NCBI GenBank assembly: GCA_050292445.1
Contig: JBNKLQ010000038.1
Span: 1 to 31,667 of the forward strand
Length of the DNA stretch: 31,667 nt
Direction: 5' to 3'
Source: Leptofilum sp050292445
GTDB taxonomy: Bacteria > Chloroflexota > Anaerolineae > Promineifilales > Promineifilaceae
In this document: in pieces, positions 15,455-24,468 of the stretch
Layout of the letters: each line of letters opens with the position of its first letter
Position numbering within the stretch: the stretch's first letter is position 1
The notes under the pieces: model-generated
The model's input: the letters and a program-made list of their open reading frames with translations, nothing else
Told to the model about the DNA's origin: nothing
The model's database searches: none
Made by a program: the position numbers and the translations under genes

Positions 15455-17296
15455 CTATATATTGATTTCTTGTAACCGAGTTTTTATCTTTTCGGCCGCA
15501 TGACGCCAGGTCCATATGCTTAACACTTCGGCAGAGGCGCGCTGCCCTTTTGCGGCGGCTTCTTCCCGATTTTCATACACATGCCGCAGCAGGTGCACCA
15601 GATGATCTTCATCTGGTTCTGCCCAGCGAAAGCCTTCGTAATAGGGGCATTTAGCCACGGCGGGAATCAGTTTGGCCACTCGCAGTGGGTACGCAATTGT
15701 TTCGTTCATAAAGTCGGTCGGCGCACTCCAGTCGGTGGCAATAATGGGCAAGCCGCAGGCCATCGCCTCAATGTGGGGCATGCCCCAGCCCTCACCGCGC
15801 GAAGGCGCAACTAGGCAGTCGGCCGAGCGGTATAGGCTGCCCATCTGGTGGGTTGGCAGCTCTTGATTGTAAATCATGGCCACGGGTGGCCCATCCTGCG
15901 GCAGGTTCAGGGCTTTGATTTGTTGCTGCACATTGACACCACCATCGGTGTTAATGACTTTGGCCAGCAAAAGCACGTCATCTTTTTTGCTAAAAGCACG
16001 ATGATAAGCACGCAGCAGGGTTTCGGCCCCTTTCCGTTCGCCCCATTCAAATACGGCCAGGAAGGTGAAACGGTCTGTGGGGCGGTACGGCCGTATCTGC
16101 GGATTGTAAAAATTGGGATTGACGCCCAACGGCATCACATGAATGGGCACTCTGAGTCCGCTGTCTAAAAAGGCTTGCTTGTTGAAGCTGGAAGGCACCC
16201 ACACCTCGTCCAGTTCGTTGGCCTGTAAAATCCAATCTTTGGGGATGCCATCCACCTCTAACATGGTGTAACCAATGCGGTAACGGCCGCTGTTTTTGCA
16301 AAAGAGGTCCCCAGAAGCATACACAACCTGCGGCAGATTCAGATCCTTGGGGCGGTGGCGCATGGCGGCCAGGCGATGATCGTCCCGCTGCGTGTCCATC
16401 CAGTCGGTGCCGTACAGGTAAGCCAGGCGAACATCCACGTCCAGTGCATCCAGCTGCAAGAGAATTTCTCTGGCCGAGACGGCATAGCCAGAGGGATTGC
16501 CCACAGCAGATTGCCAGAATACGGCCGTTTCAAATCGATTCATAAGTTCATGTTCCCACTGTTTACGAAAGGTTTTTTGCGATTTCCGAAACAGTTTAGA
16601 AAAATTAACCTGATTAACGTTGGTACTAACATTTTCATGATGCACGATGGTGATGTTACCGGCACACATCGTGCGGAATCCGGCTTTTGCGGCGCGGAAG
16701 CAGAAGTCAGTGTCTTCAAAATAAGAAAAGAATGCCTCGTTGAGTGGCCCGATAGCATTGAGTACGGCGCGCTTAATGTAAAAACAGGCACCGGTTACGG
16801 CCGTTACTTCCCGATCCAGTCCGTACTGATTAACGTCCTTTTCCAGGCTGCCAATCTGCTGCCCCCAAAAGCTGTCCTGGGGCATGTAAGCGCCAGCGTG
16901 GAGCAAACGGCCGTCGCCCAACACCATCCGACAGCCCACAATGCCCACGTTTTCAGCAGAATAAGCCACCCGCTGCATCTCTTCCAGCCAGTTCTCCTGC
17001 TGAATGAGTGTGTCATTGTTCAGCAGCAAGATGTCATGGTTTGGCGGGGCGGCTTTTATGCCGACGTTGTTGCCTTTGACAAAACCAAGGTTACGGCCGT
17101 TTTCAACCAGCGTAATCCAATCAAGCTGGCGCAGATAGGGCAACGTGCCGTCTGTGCTGCCGTTGTCTACCACCATCACCTGGGTTTGCTGGTCCAGTTT
17201 GGTATGCGCCTGAATTGAGTCCAGGCAGGCGCGGGTGTAATCCAGGCCATTCCAGGTAAGAATGATGATGGTGGTAGACGGCCGTTGCTCACTCAC
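15455..17296 (-). CDS. Bifunctional GT2-GT4 glycosyltransferase fusion
   Basis: Two complete transferase modules lie in one 613-aa chain. Residues 8-225 are a GT2 (GT-A) domain with TIIILTWNG, MVVDNGSTDG (41-50), the metal-binding NND (93-95) and EDTD (194-197). Residues 260-605 are a GT4 (GT-B) domain with FLAVFEWGERKGAETLLRA (412-430) and E-x7-E as EGWGMPHIE (502-510), then AMACGLPIIATDWS. GTG at 17296 is preferred as start (8-base overlap with the stop of the upstream coiled-coil gene); a TTG at 17317 would add seven residues. One polypeptide therefore probably adds two consecutive sugars. The minus-strand neighbours continue with 2-base spacing. Confidence 0.9.
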   Translation of the reverse strand: MSEQRPSTTIIILTWNGLDYTRACLDSIQAHTKLDQQTQVMVVDNGSTDGTLPYLRQLDWITLVENGRNLGFVKGNNVGIKAAPPNHDILLLNNDTLIQQENWLEEMQRVAYSAENVGIVGCRMVLGDGRLLHAGAYMPQDSFWGQQIGSLEKDVNQYGLDREVTAVTGACFYIKRAVLNAIGPLNEAFFSYFEDTDFCFRAAKAGFRTMCAGNITIVHHENVSTNVNQVNFSKLFRKSQKTFRKQWEHELMNRFETAVFWQSAVGNPSGYAVSAREILLQLDALDVDVRLAYLYGTDWMDTQRDDHRLAAMRHRPKDLNLPQVVYASGDLFCKNSGRYRIGYTMLEVDGIPKDWILQANELDEVWVPSSFNKQAFLDSGLRVPIHVMPLGVNPNFYNPQIRPYRPTDRFTFLAVFEWGERKGAETLLRAYHRAFSKKDDVLLLAKVINTDGGVNVQQQIKALNLPQDGPPVAMIYNQELPTHQMGSLYRSADCLVAPSRGEGWGMPHIEAMACGLPIIATDWSAPTDFMNETIAYPLRVAKLIPAVAKCPYYEGFRWAEPDEDHLVHLLRHVYENREEAAAKGQRASAEVLSIWTWRHAAEKIKTRLQEINI

Positions 17297-17768
17297 GCTT
17301 TGCTGATGCTGTCTCAATGGATCTTAGTGTAGCCTCTAGCTGCGCCACCCTTTCTTGCAACGCTACCAGTTCCGCCGCCTGATTTTGTCCGTTTGCCAAA
17401 AAATCTTCCTGGTTTTGTGCGAGGTGTGTGATAGAAACGGCCGTACTCCTTTGAAAGGTGCGAATCTGCTGCACAATCGGCTCCGTAAACCACCAAGTAA
17501 GCCGCCGCACCAACTGTTGAAAACGAATAATCCAGGGACCCACTCCCGGTCGGTTGGACAAAATCACCGCATTGCTATCGATGTGCCACTGACTGTTAAG
17601 CTGACGCACCTGCTGTTTCGCCTTCCCTGTTTCATGCAGCAACAAGGAGAGATCGAGCGGCAGCGTCTTACCTGATTTCCAGGCGTCCAAGGCATCACTA
17701 ACATTACCCAGCAAAACCTCTACATCTTGCTCATCGGCGCTTACACTAAAAATATTCAAACCAAACAC
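17289..17768 (-). CDS. Small coiled-coil protein of the glycosyltransferase locus
   Basis: A 159-aa protein without a recognised enzyme fold. Residues 71-100 contain SNRPGVGPWIIRFQQLV then WWFTEPIVQQ, followed by a predicted coiled coil (about 118-152, ending QLEATLRSIE). The same S-x2-P-x2-G...QQ...coil layout is found in the protein at 22577-22957 and in the C-terminus of the GT2 at 21249-22580. No signal peptide is seen; the aromatic/basic patch suggests peripheral membrane contact. GTG at 17768 gives the longest frame; TTG at 17759 is better spaced from GAGG. It overlaps the fusion glycosyltransferase downstream. A scaffold or assembly role is inference only. Confidence 0.7.
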   Translation of the reverse strand: MFGLNIFSVSADEQDVEVLLGNVSDALDAWKSGKTLPLDLSLLLHETGKAKQQVRQLNSQWHIDSNAVILSNRPGVGPWIIRFQQLVRRLTWWFTEPIVQQIRTFQRSTAVSITHLAQNQEDFLANGQNQAAELVALQERVAQLEATLRSIETASAKRE

Positions 17769-17860
17769 CTCTGTGAAAACAGACCGCAGAGTAAATCTAC
17801 GTTAAGTATATTTCATTTATCGTGGTCCACCGCAGCGCACTTTCAACTGTTTACGACCAT

Positions 17861-19060
17861 TTACTTGCTATCGTTGATGATTTGTTGAATGAAAGCAATA
17901 TACTTTTGGGAAATCCCCAGCGGATCGCATTCCTGGCGAATGAAAGCAATCGCTTGTTGCCCCAAACCGTGCCGCTCGGCCACACTGCTCACTAATCGTG
18001 TTAAGGCATCTTCGATTTGTGCCTGCTCATCTGGACCAATACCAATTTTAAGACAAATATCATCGGGAAGTTCTGCAAATGCATCCAAGTTAGAAACCAA
18101 AGTAGGTTTAGCAGCCGCCATCAAGGCTAGCAACGTACTCGATGTTTCCCCGTGTGTTGGATAGCGTAAATTAATCCCGATGTCTACTGCTGCCAGATAA
18201 GTTTGAAAGAGCGTTTCATCGGCATACCCAACCAAACTTACATCATTTTCCAAACCAAGTTGGTGCAGCAAGGATTGAAGATTATACCCTTCCACTTGTT
18301 GGCCAACCAGTGCATAACGCAATCGCGGCAATGGTAAACGTTCCTTGAGCTTTGCTAATGCTTGCAGAACTACATCGACACGTTTACTGGGCGAAACGTA
18401 GCCAAAAGAGGCTAGCAAAATATCATCTGGTTGGTAGCCAAGCTGGGTTTTGGCATCTGTTTGAGACGGTAATTGTTCTGCCAGCGGCACCTGGTGCAGG
18501 TTGATGTGGGCCACCGCTTTTCGCGGGCAACGTTGGGTTACTAATTTTTTGCTGTATTGATTGTGAACAATTACCCCTAAACTCTTCTGGACAATGCGCT
18601 CAAATAGGGGAAAACGTGCGACATCATAATTTGCTCTTTCAAAGCGGGTTCGCCGGGCATGAGTTAGGCCTATTTGGCCGTAGGCAAAGGCCATTTCCCG
18701 TGTGTAGGCAGCAAACTGACCTTGCTTCATTAAAAGTTCGCCATAAAAGGAGTGCAGATTTGTGTCATGCAGGGTCACAATGCCAGGAAAACGGCGCAAT
18801 GTTTTATAAATTTGACGGTGGTAATTAACGTTGTTGCCCATCTGGTAAAGACAAATGTCGAAACTCTCGGCTAATGGACCGGCAAACTGCTTTGTGTCCC
18901 GAATAGTAAAGTGTTGCCGCAATGGTTCGTCTATTTCGTGGGGATAATCAGTAAAAAGGATAAGTTCCGCAAACTGGGACAAGTAAGGCAGCAACTGGGC
19001 ATTGTAGATGGCTATGCCGGATTTTTGTGGTGGCAATGGTGTGAAATAGGCAATCTTCAA
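17861..19060 (-). CDS. GT4-like glycosyltransferase (TTG start)
   Basis: A 399-aa GT-B protein beginning (M)KIAYFTPLPPQKSGIAIYN, the first strand and acceptor loop of GT4 enzymes. The only start that keeps this strand is TTG at 19060, whose last two bases begin the stop TGA of the upstream gene (TTGA overlap, 19057-19060). The C-terminal half has FGYVSPSKRVDVVLQAL and GETSSTLLALMAAAKPTLVS: the first motif glutamate is present, the second is absent, as in a GT4 subgroup with GExSxxLL. It is coupled to the membrane protein upstream. Specificity is unknown. Confidence 0.85.
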   Translation of the reverse strand: MKIAYFTPLPPQKSGIAIYNAQLLPYLSQFAELILFTDYPHEIDEPLRQHFTIRDTKQFAGPLAESFDICLYQMGNNVNYHRQIYKTLRRFPGIVTLHDTNLHSFYGELLMKQGQFAAYTREMAFAYGQIGLTHARRTRFERANYDVARFPLFERIVQKSLGVIVHNQYSKKLVTQRCPRKAVAHINLHQVPLAEQLPSQTDAKTQLGYQPDDILLASFGYVSPSKRVDVVLQALAKLKERLPLPRLRYALVGQQVEGYNLQSLLHQLGLENDVSLVGYADETLFQTYLAAVDIGINLRYPTHGETSSTLLALMAAAKPTLVSNLDAFAELPDDICLKIGIGPDEQAQIEDALTRLVSSVAERHGLGQQAIAFIRQECDPLGISQKYIAFIQQIINDSK

Positions 19061-21243
19061 GGCGTTACTCCCTCTACGGTAATACGATTGATTTGCCCTT
19101 TCCAGGTTTGGGTGAGAACGGCCGTTGGTCGTCGCACATACACATTTTCCAAAGCAGTAGTCTGGATAGAGTAGGTGTTAACAGGCGTTACTGTCCAACT
19201 TTCCAGTGGCCATTCTTGCCCATTGGGCATGGTAAGCCAATACATTGGTTTCCCTGCCTGCTCCCACTGGTCCAACTGTTGCGCAAATAGGTTCGTATCA
19301 AGCTGCGTCACGTCCCGCAGTGTTAAAACGTCATGACCAAAGATAAAACGCAACGGTGTCCCGATAATGTCTCCCTGGCCAATGGGGGCAGGATCATTAA
19401 AAATGAGTACTGCGTCATCCTCAAACTGGGCACTGAGTTGCGCAAGCTGCGGTAGAAGATTGGGATGATCAACTTGCGCTATAAATCCGCGTGCTGACCA
19501 TGCCAAACTGCCCAACCAACCAATTGCCAAAAGATAGGCAACTCCCTGGAGCCATCGTTTTTGATAGGTAGTTAGCCAGCCAATAGCTACTGCGCCACCC
19601 ATGATGAACCAGGGCATGATGGAGGGAACGTAACGGCGCATGGCGTAAATTTGATGCGGATTGGCCCGGATGTTCCAGAGGTAGATACCAGCATAAATGA
19701 GGTTGACGGCAATGAGTACGGCCGTTCGCCTATTCACTTGCCAAATCAGCAAGGCAATACCACCCAGGCCTAGCCACACGCCTAGAGGAGAAAGATACCA
19801 ACCCAACCGAACGAGATTTTCATGGTTTACCTGGGGAATGAGACCCGTACTGTAGCTATCTTGTCTTGGAGGCGGGGGAGCAATGCCCGCACGAATAAAC
19901 CAGAGATAACCAGCAAACAAGAACAGCGACGTGATGACAATAAAGATGAACGGCCGTTGATATCGTGCCAAATGAACAAATCGCCCCCTAAACCGGCCCA
20001 AGATAATTAAAACCGCAAGCCCCAAAACAATGCCCCCCACAGCCAGCGGCCAGTTTAACGTGAGCAGACGCATAGCGAAATTAAAGAGGTCAAAAAAATA
20101 AGGGCGGCTCTGGGTAAGTGCGTGCAGCAAAGAGTGGCTGACCAGTGCAGTAAGGGGGAGCGAAAACCACCAGAATCCGGTTTCTGGCTTATTTTTTAGC
20201 CAGAGCCAAGCTATTAAAACACCAAGTACGGGCAACATAAATACAGCGTCAATGCGGGTCAGGAAAAAGTGCCCTAACGTTAATCCAGCCAGCAAAGGCC
20301 ATACTGGAGCTGTCTTACGGCCGTTTAGCCACGCACCAACACTCCACAAACCGACCCACAGCAAATATTGGGACAAGGCTTCGCTTACCGCATAACGGGC
20401 AAACCAGATTTGTAGCGCATTCAATGATAAGCCAGCCAGGACGAGAACGGCCGTTTGCCAGCCGACAATCTGCCTTACCGTAAAATAAACAGCCAATGTA
20501 CCCAACAAGCCCCACAGCCCTGTCAGCAGCAGTTCCGCCTGAACACCTGCTGCCAAATCGCCAGCCAGGGCAAAAGCCACTGCCTGCCAAACCGGATGCA
20601 GCGGGTAAAATTGCGGCGTGATTTCCCCGGCTGGTTCTCCTACGACAAAAAATGCTGGCATGATGTAAGCCGGGGCGATTGGGTTATCAAGCGGCCGTAA
20701 AAAGGCTGGATACAATGCTGGATTCAACTCTGCCAAAAAATCGTCCTGAATCAAAATGCTGCCATTTTGGGCAATTTCCGCTCCCAGGTTGACATAAACG
20801 CCAGCGTCGGCCGCCCCATTAACATATTGGTGTGGGCGAAAGAATAGCCAGATGGCCACCATAAGCCACATCCCCAGCAAAAGATACTCTACCCAGTCTG
20901 GAATAAAGTCCATGTGCAAAACGGCAAAGTGAGGAGCGCCTTCATTATCATTAAAAGCTTTTGAGGTTTCTTGCAATTGCCCCCGGCGACGCCAGGCAAC
21001 GGCCGTAAAAAAAAGAATCAAAATGAGCCACAACAAGCCCAGCAAGATACTAGAAAATAGACCGATTTCAGCCAAAATGACGGCCAGCCATCCGGTAAGG
21101 CAAATGCCCAAAGTTAAACTGATAAATAACTTCTCTGGAAATGACGTAAAGAGGGGTTGATGCCGGGTGAGGTGCTCTAGAAGCAGCCAACCCAGGCCCA
21201 AATTGGCTGCAATAATCACAAGAATCACAAATGGGGCAGGCAT
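19057..21243 (-). CDS. Large multi-pass membrane protein, GT-C glycosyltransferase-like
   Basis: A 728-aa protein with more than a dozen hydrophobic segments through residue 580, then a soluble C-terminal domain of about 140 residues. The first large extracytoplasmic loop has NGAADAGVYVNLG with an aspartate in the place of the GT-C catalytic Asp. This architecture fits polyprenyl-phosphate-sugar-dependent GT-C transferases (GT39/GT83-like) that act outside the membrane. ATG at 21243 is used, 5 bases after the stop of the upstream GT2 gene; an in-frame TTG three bases earlier is less likely. It could add a sugar to the glycan after export, or be a distant O-antigen-ligase/polymerase-like protein. 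Fold assignment is from layout, not from a close match. Confidence 0.72.
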   Translation of the reverse strand: MPAPFVILVIIAANLGLGWLLLEHLTRHQPLFTSFPEKLFISLTLGICLTGWLAVILAEIGLFSSILLGLLWLILILFFTAVAWRRRGQLQETSKAFNDNEGAPHFAVLHMDFIPDWVEYLLLGMWLMVAIWLFFRPHQYVNGAADAGVYVNLGAEIAQNGSILIQDDFLAELNPALYPAFLRPLDNPIAPAYIMPAFFVVGEPAGEITPQFYPLHPVWQAVAFALAGDLAAGVQAELLLTGLWGLLGTLAVYFTVRQIVGWQTAVLVLAGLSLNALQIWFARYAVSEALSQYLLWVGLWSVGAWLNGRKTAPVWPLLAGLTLGHFFLTRIDAVFMLPVLGVLIAWLWLKNKPETGFWWFSLPLTALVSHSLLHALTQSRPYFFDLFNFAMRLLTLNWPLAVGGIVLGLAVLIILGRFRGRFVHLARYQRPFIFIVITSLFLFAGYLWFIRAGIAPPPPRQDSYSTGLIPQVNHENLVRLGWYLSPLGVWLGLGGIALLIWQVNRRTAVLIAVNLIYAGIYLWNIRANPHQIYAMRRYVPSIMPWFIMGGAVAIGWLTTYQKRWLQGVAYLLAIGWLGSLAWSARGFIAQVDHPNLLPQLAQLSAQFEDDAVLIFNDPAPIGQGDIIGTPLRFIFGHDVLTLRDVTQLDTNLFAQQLDQWEQAGKPMYWLTMPNGQEWPLESWTVTPVNTYSIQTTALENVYVRRPTAVLTQTWKGQINRITVEGVTP

Positions 21244-21248
21244 CAAAG

Positions 21249-22580
21249 TTATTTCCTGTTTCTTAAACGGGCAAGGCGGGCTTCTACGGCCTGAAGCTGC
21301 TCGTTGACCTGGACAATTTGGGTTTGCAATGTAATTAAAGCTTGAATCATTTCTATCTTGTTTGTATCATGCTGTGCTAATTTTGCCTGGTGCTGCTTAA
21401 AGTATGTTGTAATCAACTGGTTAAATTCATTTTGCTGCTGTACTAATGATCGCACATAATGCCGCATAGCGATATTGCCCCACATGGTACGCAGCCAAGC
21501 TACGGCTTTGCCAACCACGGGGAGCCGAGAGATGAACGTCCGTTCCGCCACCACCATCTTGTTTTCCAAAGATAAATCATTGCTTACGTCTGCTACTAAA
21601 TAGGGAGAGTGCCAGGCCGCCTGCCGCAAATTTTGTAACATGCGACTAACTTGCGCTTCCTCATCCAAAGTCGGGCGTGCGAGATTGTTGGCTTGCCGTG
21701 CCTGCCAGATTGGCCTTAAATTTTTGAGTGTGGCCATATAGGCATAAGCTGCGCCGTGCCGATGGACTGGCGGAAGCGTGGTGAGCCAGGCGACCTCTGC
21801 CCGTATCGTCTCCGCTAAAATGGTTGCTACTGGCAAATGCTTAAGCAAGTAACGCCATCGGCTCGTATGGAATGTCTGGAAGTAGCTGATACTGTTTTGG
21901 GTGATAGTAACCGATTCAATATGAACGGCCGTTGCTTCCGGCATGTACATCACGCGAAACCCCGCCCGTCTGGCCCGCAGACAATAATCGCATTCCTCAT
22001 AATAGAGGAAAAATTCTTCATCCATCAAGCCGATCTGCTCAATGACCTCCCGCCGCATAGCCAATGAGGCACCAATCACGTAATCCACATCTCTAGGCAC
22101 ATCGTGCTGGCCTGTGTCTGCTTCCCGCAAGCCATAATGGCCGGATAGCGCCTGGGGTGAGGTGATGTAGCCTCCCGCATGTTGGATGAGTTTGCGTCCA
22201 GGATAGAATAGTTTGCTGCCAGTGATACCAATTGTCTCGTCTGCCCGCATGGGCAAAATAAGATGATGGAGCCAATCCGAATCAACAATGACATCTGGAT
22301 TGACCAACACTACAAAATCTGTATCGGATTGGTGCAAAGCCAGGTTGTTACCTGCCGCAAAGCCACGATTTGTCTGGCTGGAAATCAACTTAACATTGGG
22401 GAAGCTGCGGCGCACCATTTCAACCGAATCGTCGCTTGAGTTGTTGTCCACAACCACTACCTGAAAGTTAGAGTAATTCAAATCAAGCAACGCGGTAAGA
22501 CAGTCTGGCAAGAAATGACTGGCATTCCAGTTCAACACAACAATAGTGACAGAAGGGGGCGAGTGGTTGACCGTGGTCAT
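21249..22580 (-). CDS. GT2 family glycosyltransferase with C-terminal coiled-coil module
   Basis: A 443-aa protein. Residues 10-225 are a GT2 domain with VTIVVLNWNAS, VVVVDNNSSDDS (41-52), NRGFAAGNN (71-79), NPD as the DxD equivalent (94-96) and EECD in place of ED-x-D (195-198). After a helical linker, residues 350-443 carry SRLPVVG, YVRSLVQQQNEFNQL and a long coiled coil ending in basic residues. This tail is similar in sequence to the small protein encoded immediately upstream (22577-22957). Its ATG overlaps that gene's TGA (ATGA), so both are made together. Hetero-oligomerisation through the tail is an inference. Confidence 0.88.
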   Translation of the reverse strand: MTTVNHSPPSVTIVVLNWNASHFLPDCLTALLDLNYSNFQVVVVDNNSSDDSVEMVRRSFPNVKLISSQTNRGFAAGNNLALHQSDTDFVVLVNPDVIVDSDWLHHLILPMRADETIGITGSKLFYPGRKLIQHAGGYITSPQALSGHYGLREADTGQHDVPRDVDYVIGASLAMRREVIEQIGLMDEEFFLYYEECDYCLRARRAGFRVMYMPEATAVHIESVTITQNSISYFQTFHTSRWRYLLKHLPVATILAETIRAEVAWLTTLPPVHRHGAAYAYMATLKNLRPIWQARQANNLARPTLDEEAQVSRMLQNLRQAAWHSPYLVADVSNDLSLENKMVVAERTFISRLPVVGKAVAWLRTMWGNIAMRHYVRSLVQQQNEFNQLITTYFKQHQAKLAQHDTNKIEMIQALITLQTQIVQVNEQLQAVEARLARLRNRK

Positions 22581-22957
22581 GATACTGAATCAGATTGCTC
22601 GGCTTCCAACCGGGTCAACTGTTCATCCAATAACTGCAAACGGCGGCCAATTTGCCCTAAATGAGTGGACATTTGGGCTAGATCGTTTGCTAAATCCGTT
22701 TGCTCTCGATCTTGCAAAATGAACCATTCATCATGTTCGTGAAGTTGAGAAACAACAAGCTGGTTAAAGCTGTTTTGCTGCTGCAATAACGACCGTACAT
22801 ACCATTTCGTGGCAACATTGTTCCACGCTTCCCGAAAGCGCACTAGCAGGGGACCTATGATGGGGGTGTTTGAGGCGAACAGCCGTTCGCTAACCTGTGA
22901 TTTTTTCAGGAGCCACTCGGCATCCTCTCTATCCTCTTCTTTTTCTCTCATCATCAT
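22577..22957 (-). CDS. Small coiled-coil protein, stand-alone copy of the GT2 tail module
   Basis: A 126-aa protein with no enzymatic motif. Residues 29-70 have SNTPIIGPLLVRFREAW and WYVRSLLQQQNSFNQLVV, then a coiled coil to about 118 (RRLQLLDEQLTRLE). It matches the C-terminal 94 residues of the GT2 encoded next, including YVRS-L-QQQN-x-FNQL. AGGAAAG lies just before the first of three consecutive ATG codons at 22957. It is the first gene of the tightly coupled block running to 19057. A partner or spacing subunit for the glycosyltransferase is the simplest idea; not demonstrated. Confidence 0.75.
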   Translation of the reverse strand: MMMREKEEDREDAEWLLKKSQVSERLFASNTPIIGPLLVRFREAWNNVATKWYVRSLLQQQNSFNQLVVSQLHEHDEWFILQDREQTDLANDLAQMSTHLGQIGRRLQLLDEQLTRLEAEQSDSVS

Positions 22958-22998
22958 ACGCTTTCCTGGATAAATTCAGATATTTTATTCTCCTGTGA

Positions 22999-23028
22999 TG
23001 GGGAAGCCTGCCAAAAAGCTATTCCCCA
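22999..23028. other. Inverted repeat in the spacer after the GHL10 gene
   Basis: TGGGGAA (22999-23005) and TTCCCCA (23022-23028) form a 7-bp stem around a 16-base loop. On the minus strand it lies about 60 bases beyond the GHL10 stop and could be a terminator, but no T-run follows the stem. Confidence 0.35.
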
Positions 23029-23049
23029 ACCAAGTCAGCGCACGAGTTT

Positions 23050-23084
23050 ACCATCAACCATTTACCATTAACAATTAACCATTT
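23050..23084. repeat. Degenerate heptamer tandem repeat
   Basis: Five units in register: ACCATCA, ACCATTT, ACCATTA, ACAATTA, ACCATTT. The array ends one base before the stop codon (23086-23088) of the GHL10 gene. Confidence 0.65.
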
Positions 23085-23085
23085 C

Positions 23086-24438
23086 TTATGGATGCCAACT
23101 AATGTCGGGCACAACGGCCGTTTCCGCATAAGGCCCATTGGCTAAATCGTCAAAGTAGCCATTGGCCAGCAGGCTGCTGTAAGAAAAGAGCGCATGTCCG
23201 GCCGTGCCTGCGACCCGGGCCATTTCGATGCGGGCTTCGATTTCGGCAAAAGAACAGTAGCCTGCCCCAATACCGGGGATGACGTAACGGCCGTTCCCTG
23301 CCGCCTGAAAATCCTCCACCAATATCTGCCAACGATCCCGAATCCAGTAATCGCTGGAGGTGGGAGCCGGGTCTTCCAAGTAGTTGCCGTCGGCGTCGCA
23401 GCCGTTGTAGCTGCTGCCGGGGTAAATCATGGGCGAGATGCTGTCGATGGTGCTGCTGGCCAGCCACGCTTTGGAATCCTGATAGTAGGTCAGGTTGCCC
23501 TGCTGTGGTGAGCCGGGGAAGTTCCAGGCAGGGTCCAGTTCATGAATTGGCCAGACAGCGGCAGAGAGCCACAGGCCAGGTTTTAGCGGTACAACTTCTT
23601 CATAAAAGCGGCGCATTGTGCCGTTAACCTGCGCCCGCTGCCAATCGGCGTAGCCGCTGTCGCTAAAGCAGCTGGCACCATACCGTGCCTCGCTGACAGG
23701 ATCGCAGGAGGTGTTGCTGCCGCCGTAGCGGATGTGGTCCAAATGCAGCCCATCGATGTCGTAGCGTGTCACTAAATCTTGCCCCACGGCGATGAGATGG
23801 TCATCGAGGAAGATAGAACCGGGCGTGCCGCGCATGTAAGCGCCACAGTACACGTCATCATTGGTGGTCCATTGCAGGCCGTTGGGTTTGCCATTGGTGC
23901 TGCCGTGTTCGTTGAGCAGCAAATGGTAGAGGGGGGTGGGTGTCACGCTGGCATCGGGGGGATTGGTGCAAAAGCTGCCGCCGTTCCATACGGGGTAGAC
24001 GTTGATATAGGCGTGTACCTGAACGCCCGCCGCATGCGCTTGTTCCACCATGTACGCCAGCGGGTCCCACAGCGGGTCCGGTGCCTGGCCATAGACACCG
24101 CTGACGCGGTCGGCCCACGGTTCTAGGCTAGATTCGTAGTAGGCATCGGCAATGCCCCGCACCTGGAAGAAGATGACGTTGAAGCCGGCGTCGGCTACGT
24201 TTTGTACAATTTCATCAATTTTGGCGGGATTGGCAGGTTGACCGTAGCTGGTCCAGTCGAAGCGGGTCACCCAGACACCACGAAACTCGGTCATTGGTTC
24301 GGGGGTGGGCGGCTCGCTGCTGTCGATGATGAGGGGAAGGTAAACGGCCGTTTCCGTCCCAGCCGCTACGTTTTTATCAGTTTGTAACCCCAGCATCAGC
24401 ACAAAAAAGGCACTTAGTAAAATCGCTACTCTCTTCAT
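23086..24438 (-). CDS. Secreted GHL10 (YngK-like) glycoside-hydrolase-like protein
   Basis: A 450-aa exported protein: signal peptide 1-26, then TETAVYLPLI with a YLPL motif at 33-36, a Pro-rich spacer and the catalytic-type domain from 51. Domain landmarks of the glycosyl-hydrolase-like 10 family: EFRGVWVTRFDW (51-62), a FNVIFFQVRG strand, AYINVYPVWNG, DIDGLHLDHIRYGG and SISPMIYPG. It is a TIM-barrel family thought to cleave surface polysaccharides or peptidoglycan-linked glycans; enzymatic specificity is not established. GAGG lies about 11 bases before ATG 24438. It sits at the start of the minus-strand glycan block and may trim or remodel the product. Confidence 0.9.
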   Translation of the reverse strand: MKRVAILLSAFFVLMLGLQTDKNVAAGTETAVYLPLIIDSSEPPTPEPMTEFRGVWVTRFDWTSYGQPANPAKIDEIVQNVADAGFNVIFFQVRGIADAYYESSLEPWADRVSGVYGQAPDPLWDPLAYMVEQAHAAGVQVHAYINVYPVWNGGSFCTNPPDASVTPTPLYHLLLNEHGSTNGKPNGLQWTTNDDVYCGAYMRGTPGSIFLDDHLIAVGQDLVTRYDIDGLHLDHIRYGGSNTSCDPVSEARYGASCFSDSGYADWQRAQVNGTMRRFYEEVVPLKPGLWLSAAVWPIHELDPAWNFPGSPQQGNLTYYQDSKAWLASSTIDSISPMIYPGSSYNGCDADGNYLEDPAPTSSDYWIRDRWQILVEDFQAAGNGRYVIPGIGAGYCSFAEIEARIEMARVAGTAGHALFSYSSLLANGYFDDLANGPYAETAVVPDISWHP

Positions 24439-24468
24439 GTTTGCGAAACCTCGAAGAAAATAGAACGC

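Noticed and set aside
16355..17218. 287-codon open frame on the plus strand
   Set aside because: It is antisense to the GT2 half of the fusion enzyme, which has full family motifs; the antisense product has no recognisable domain.
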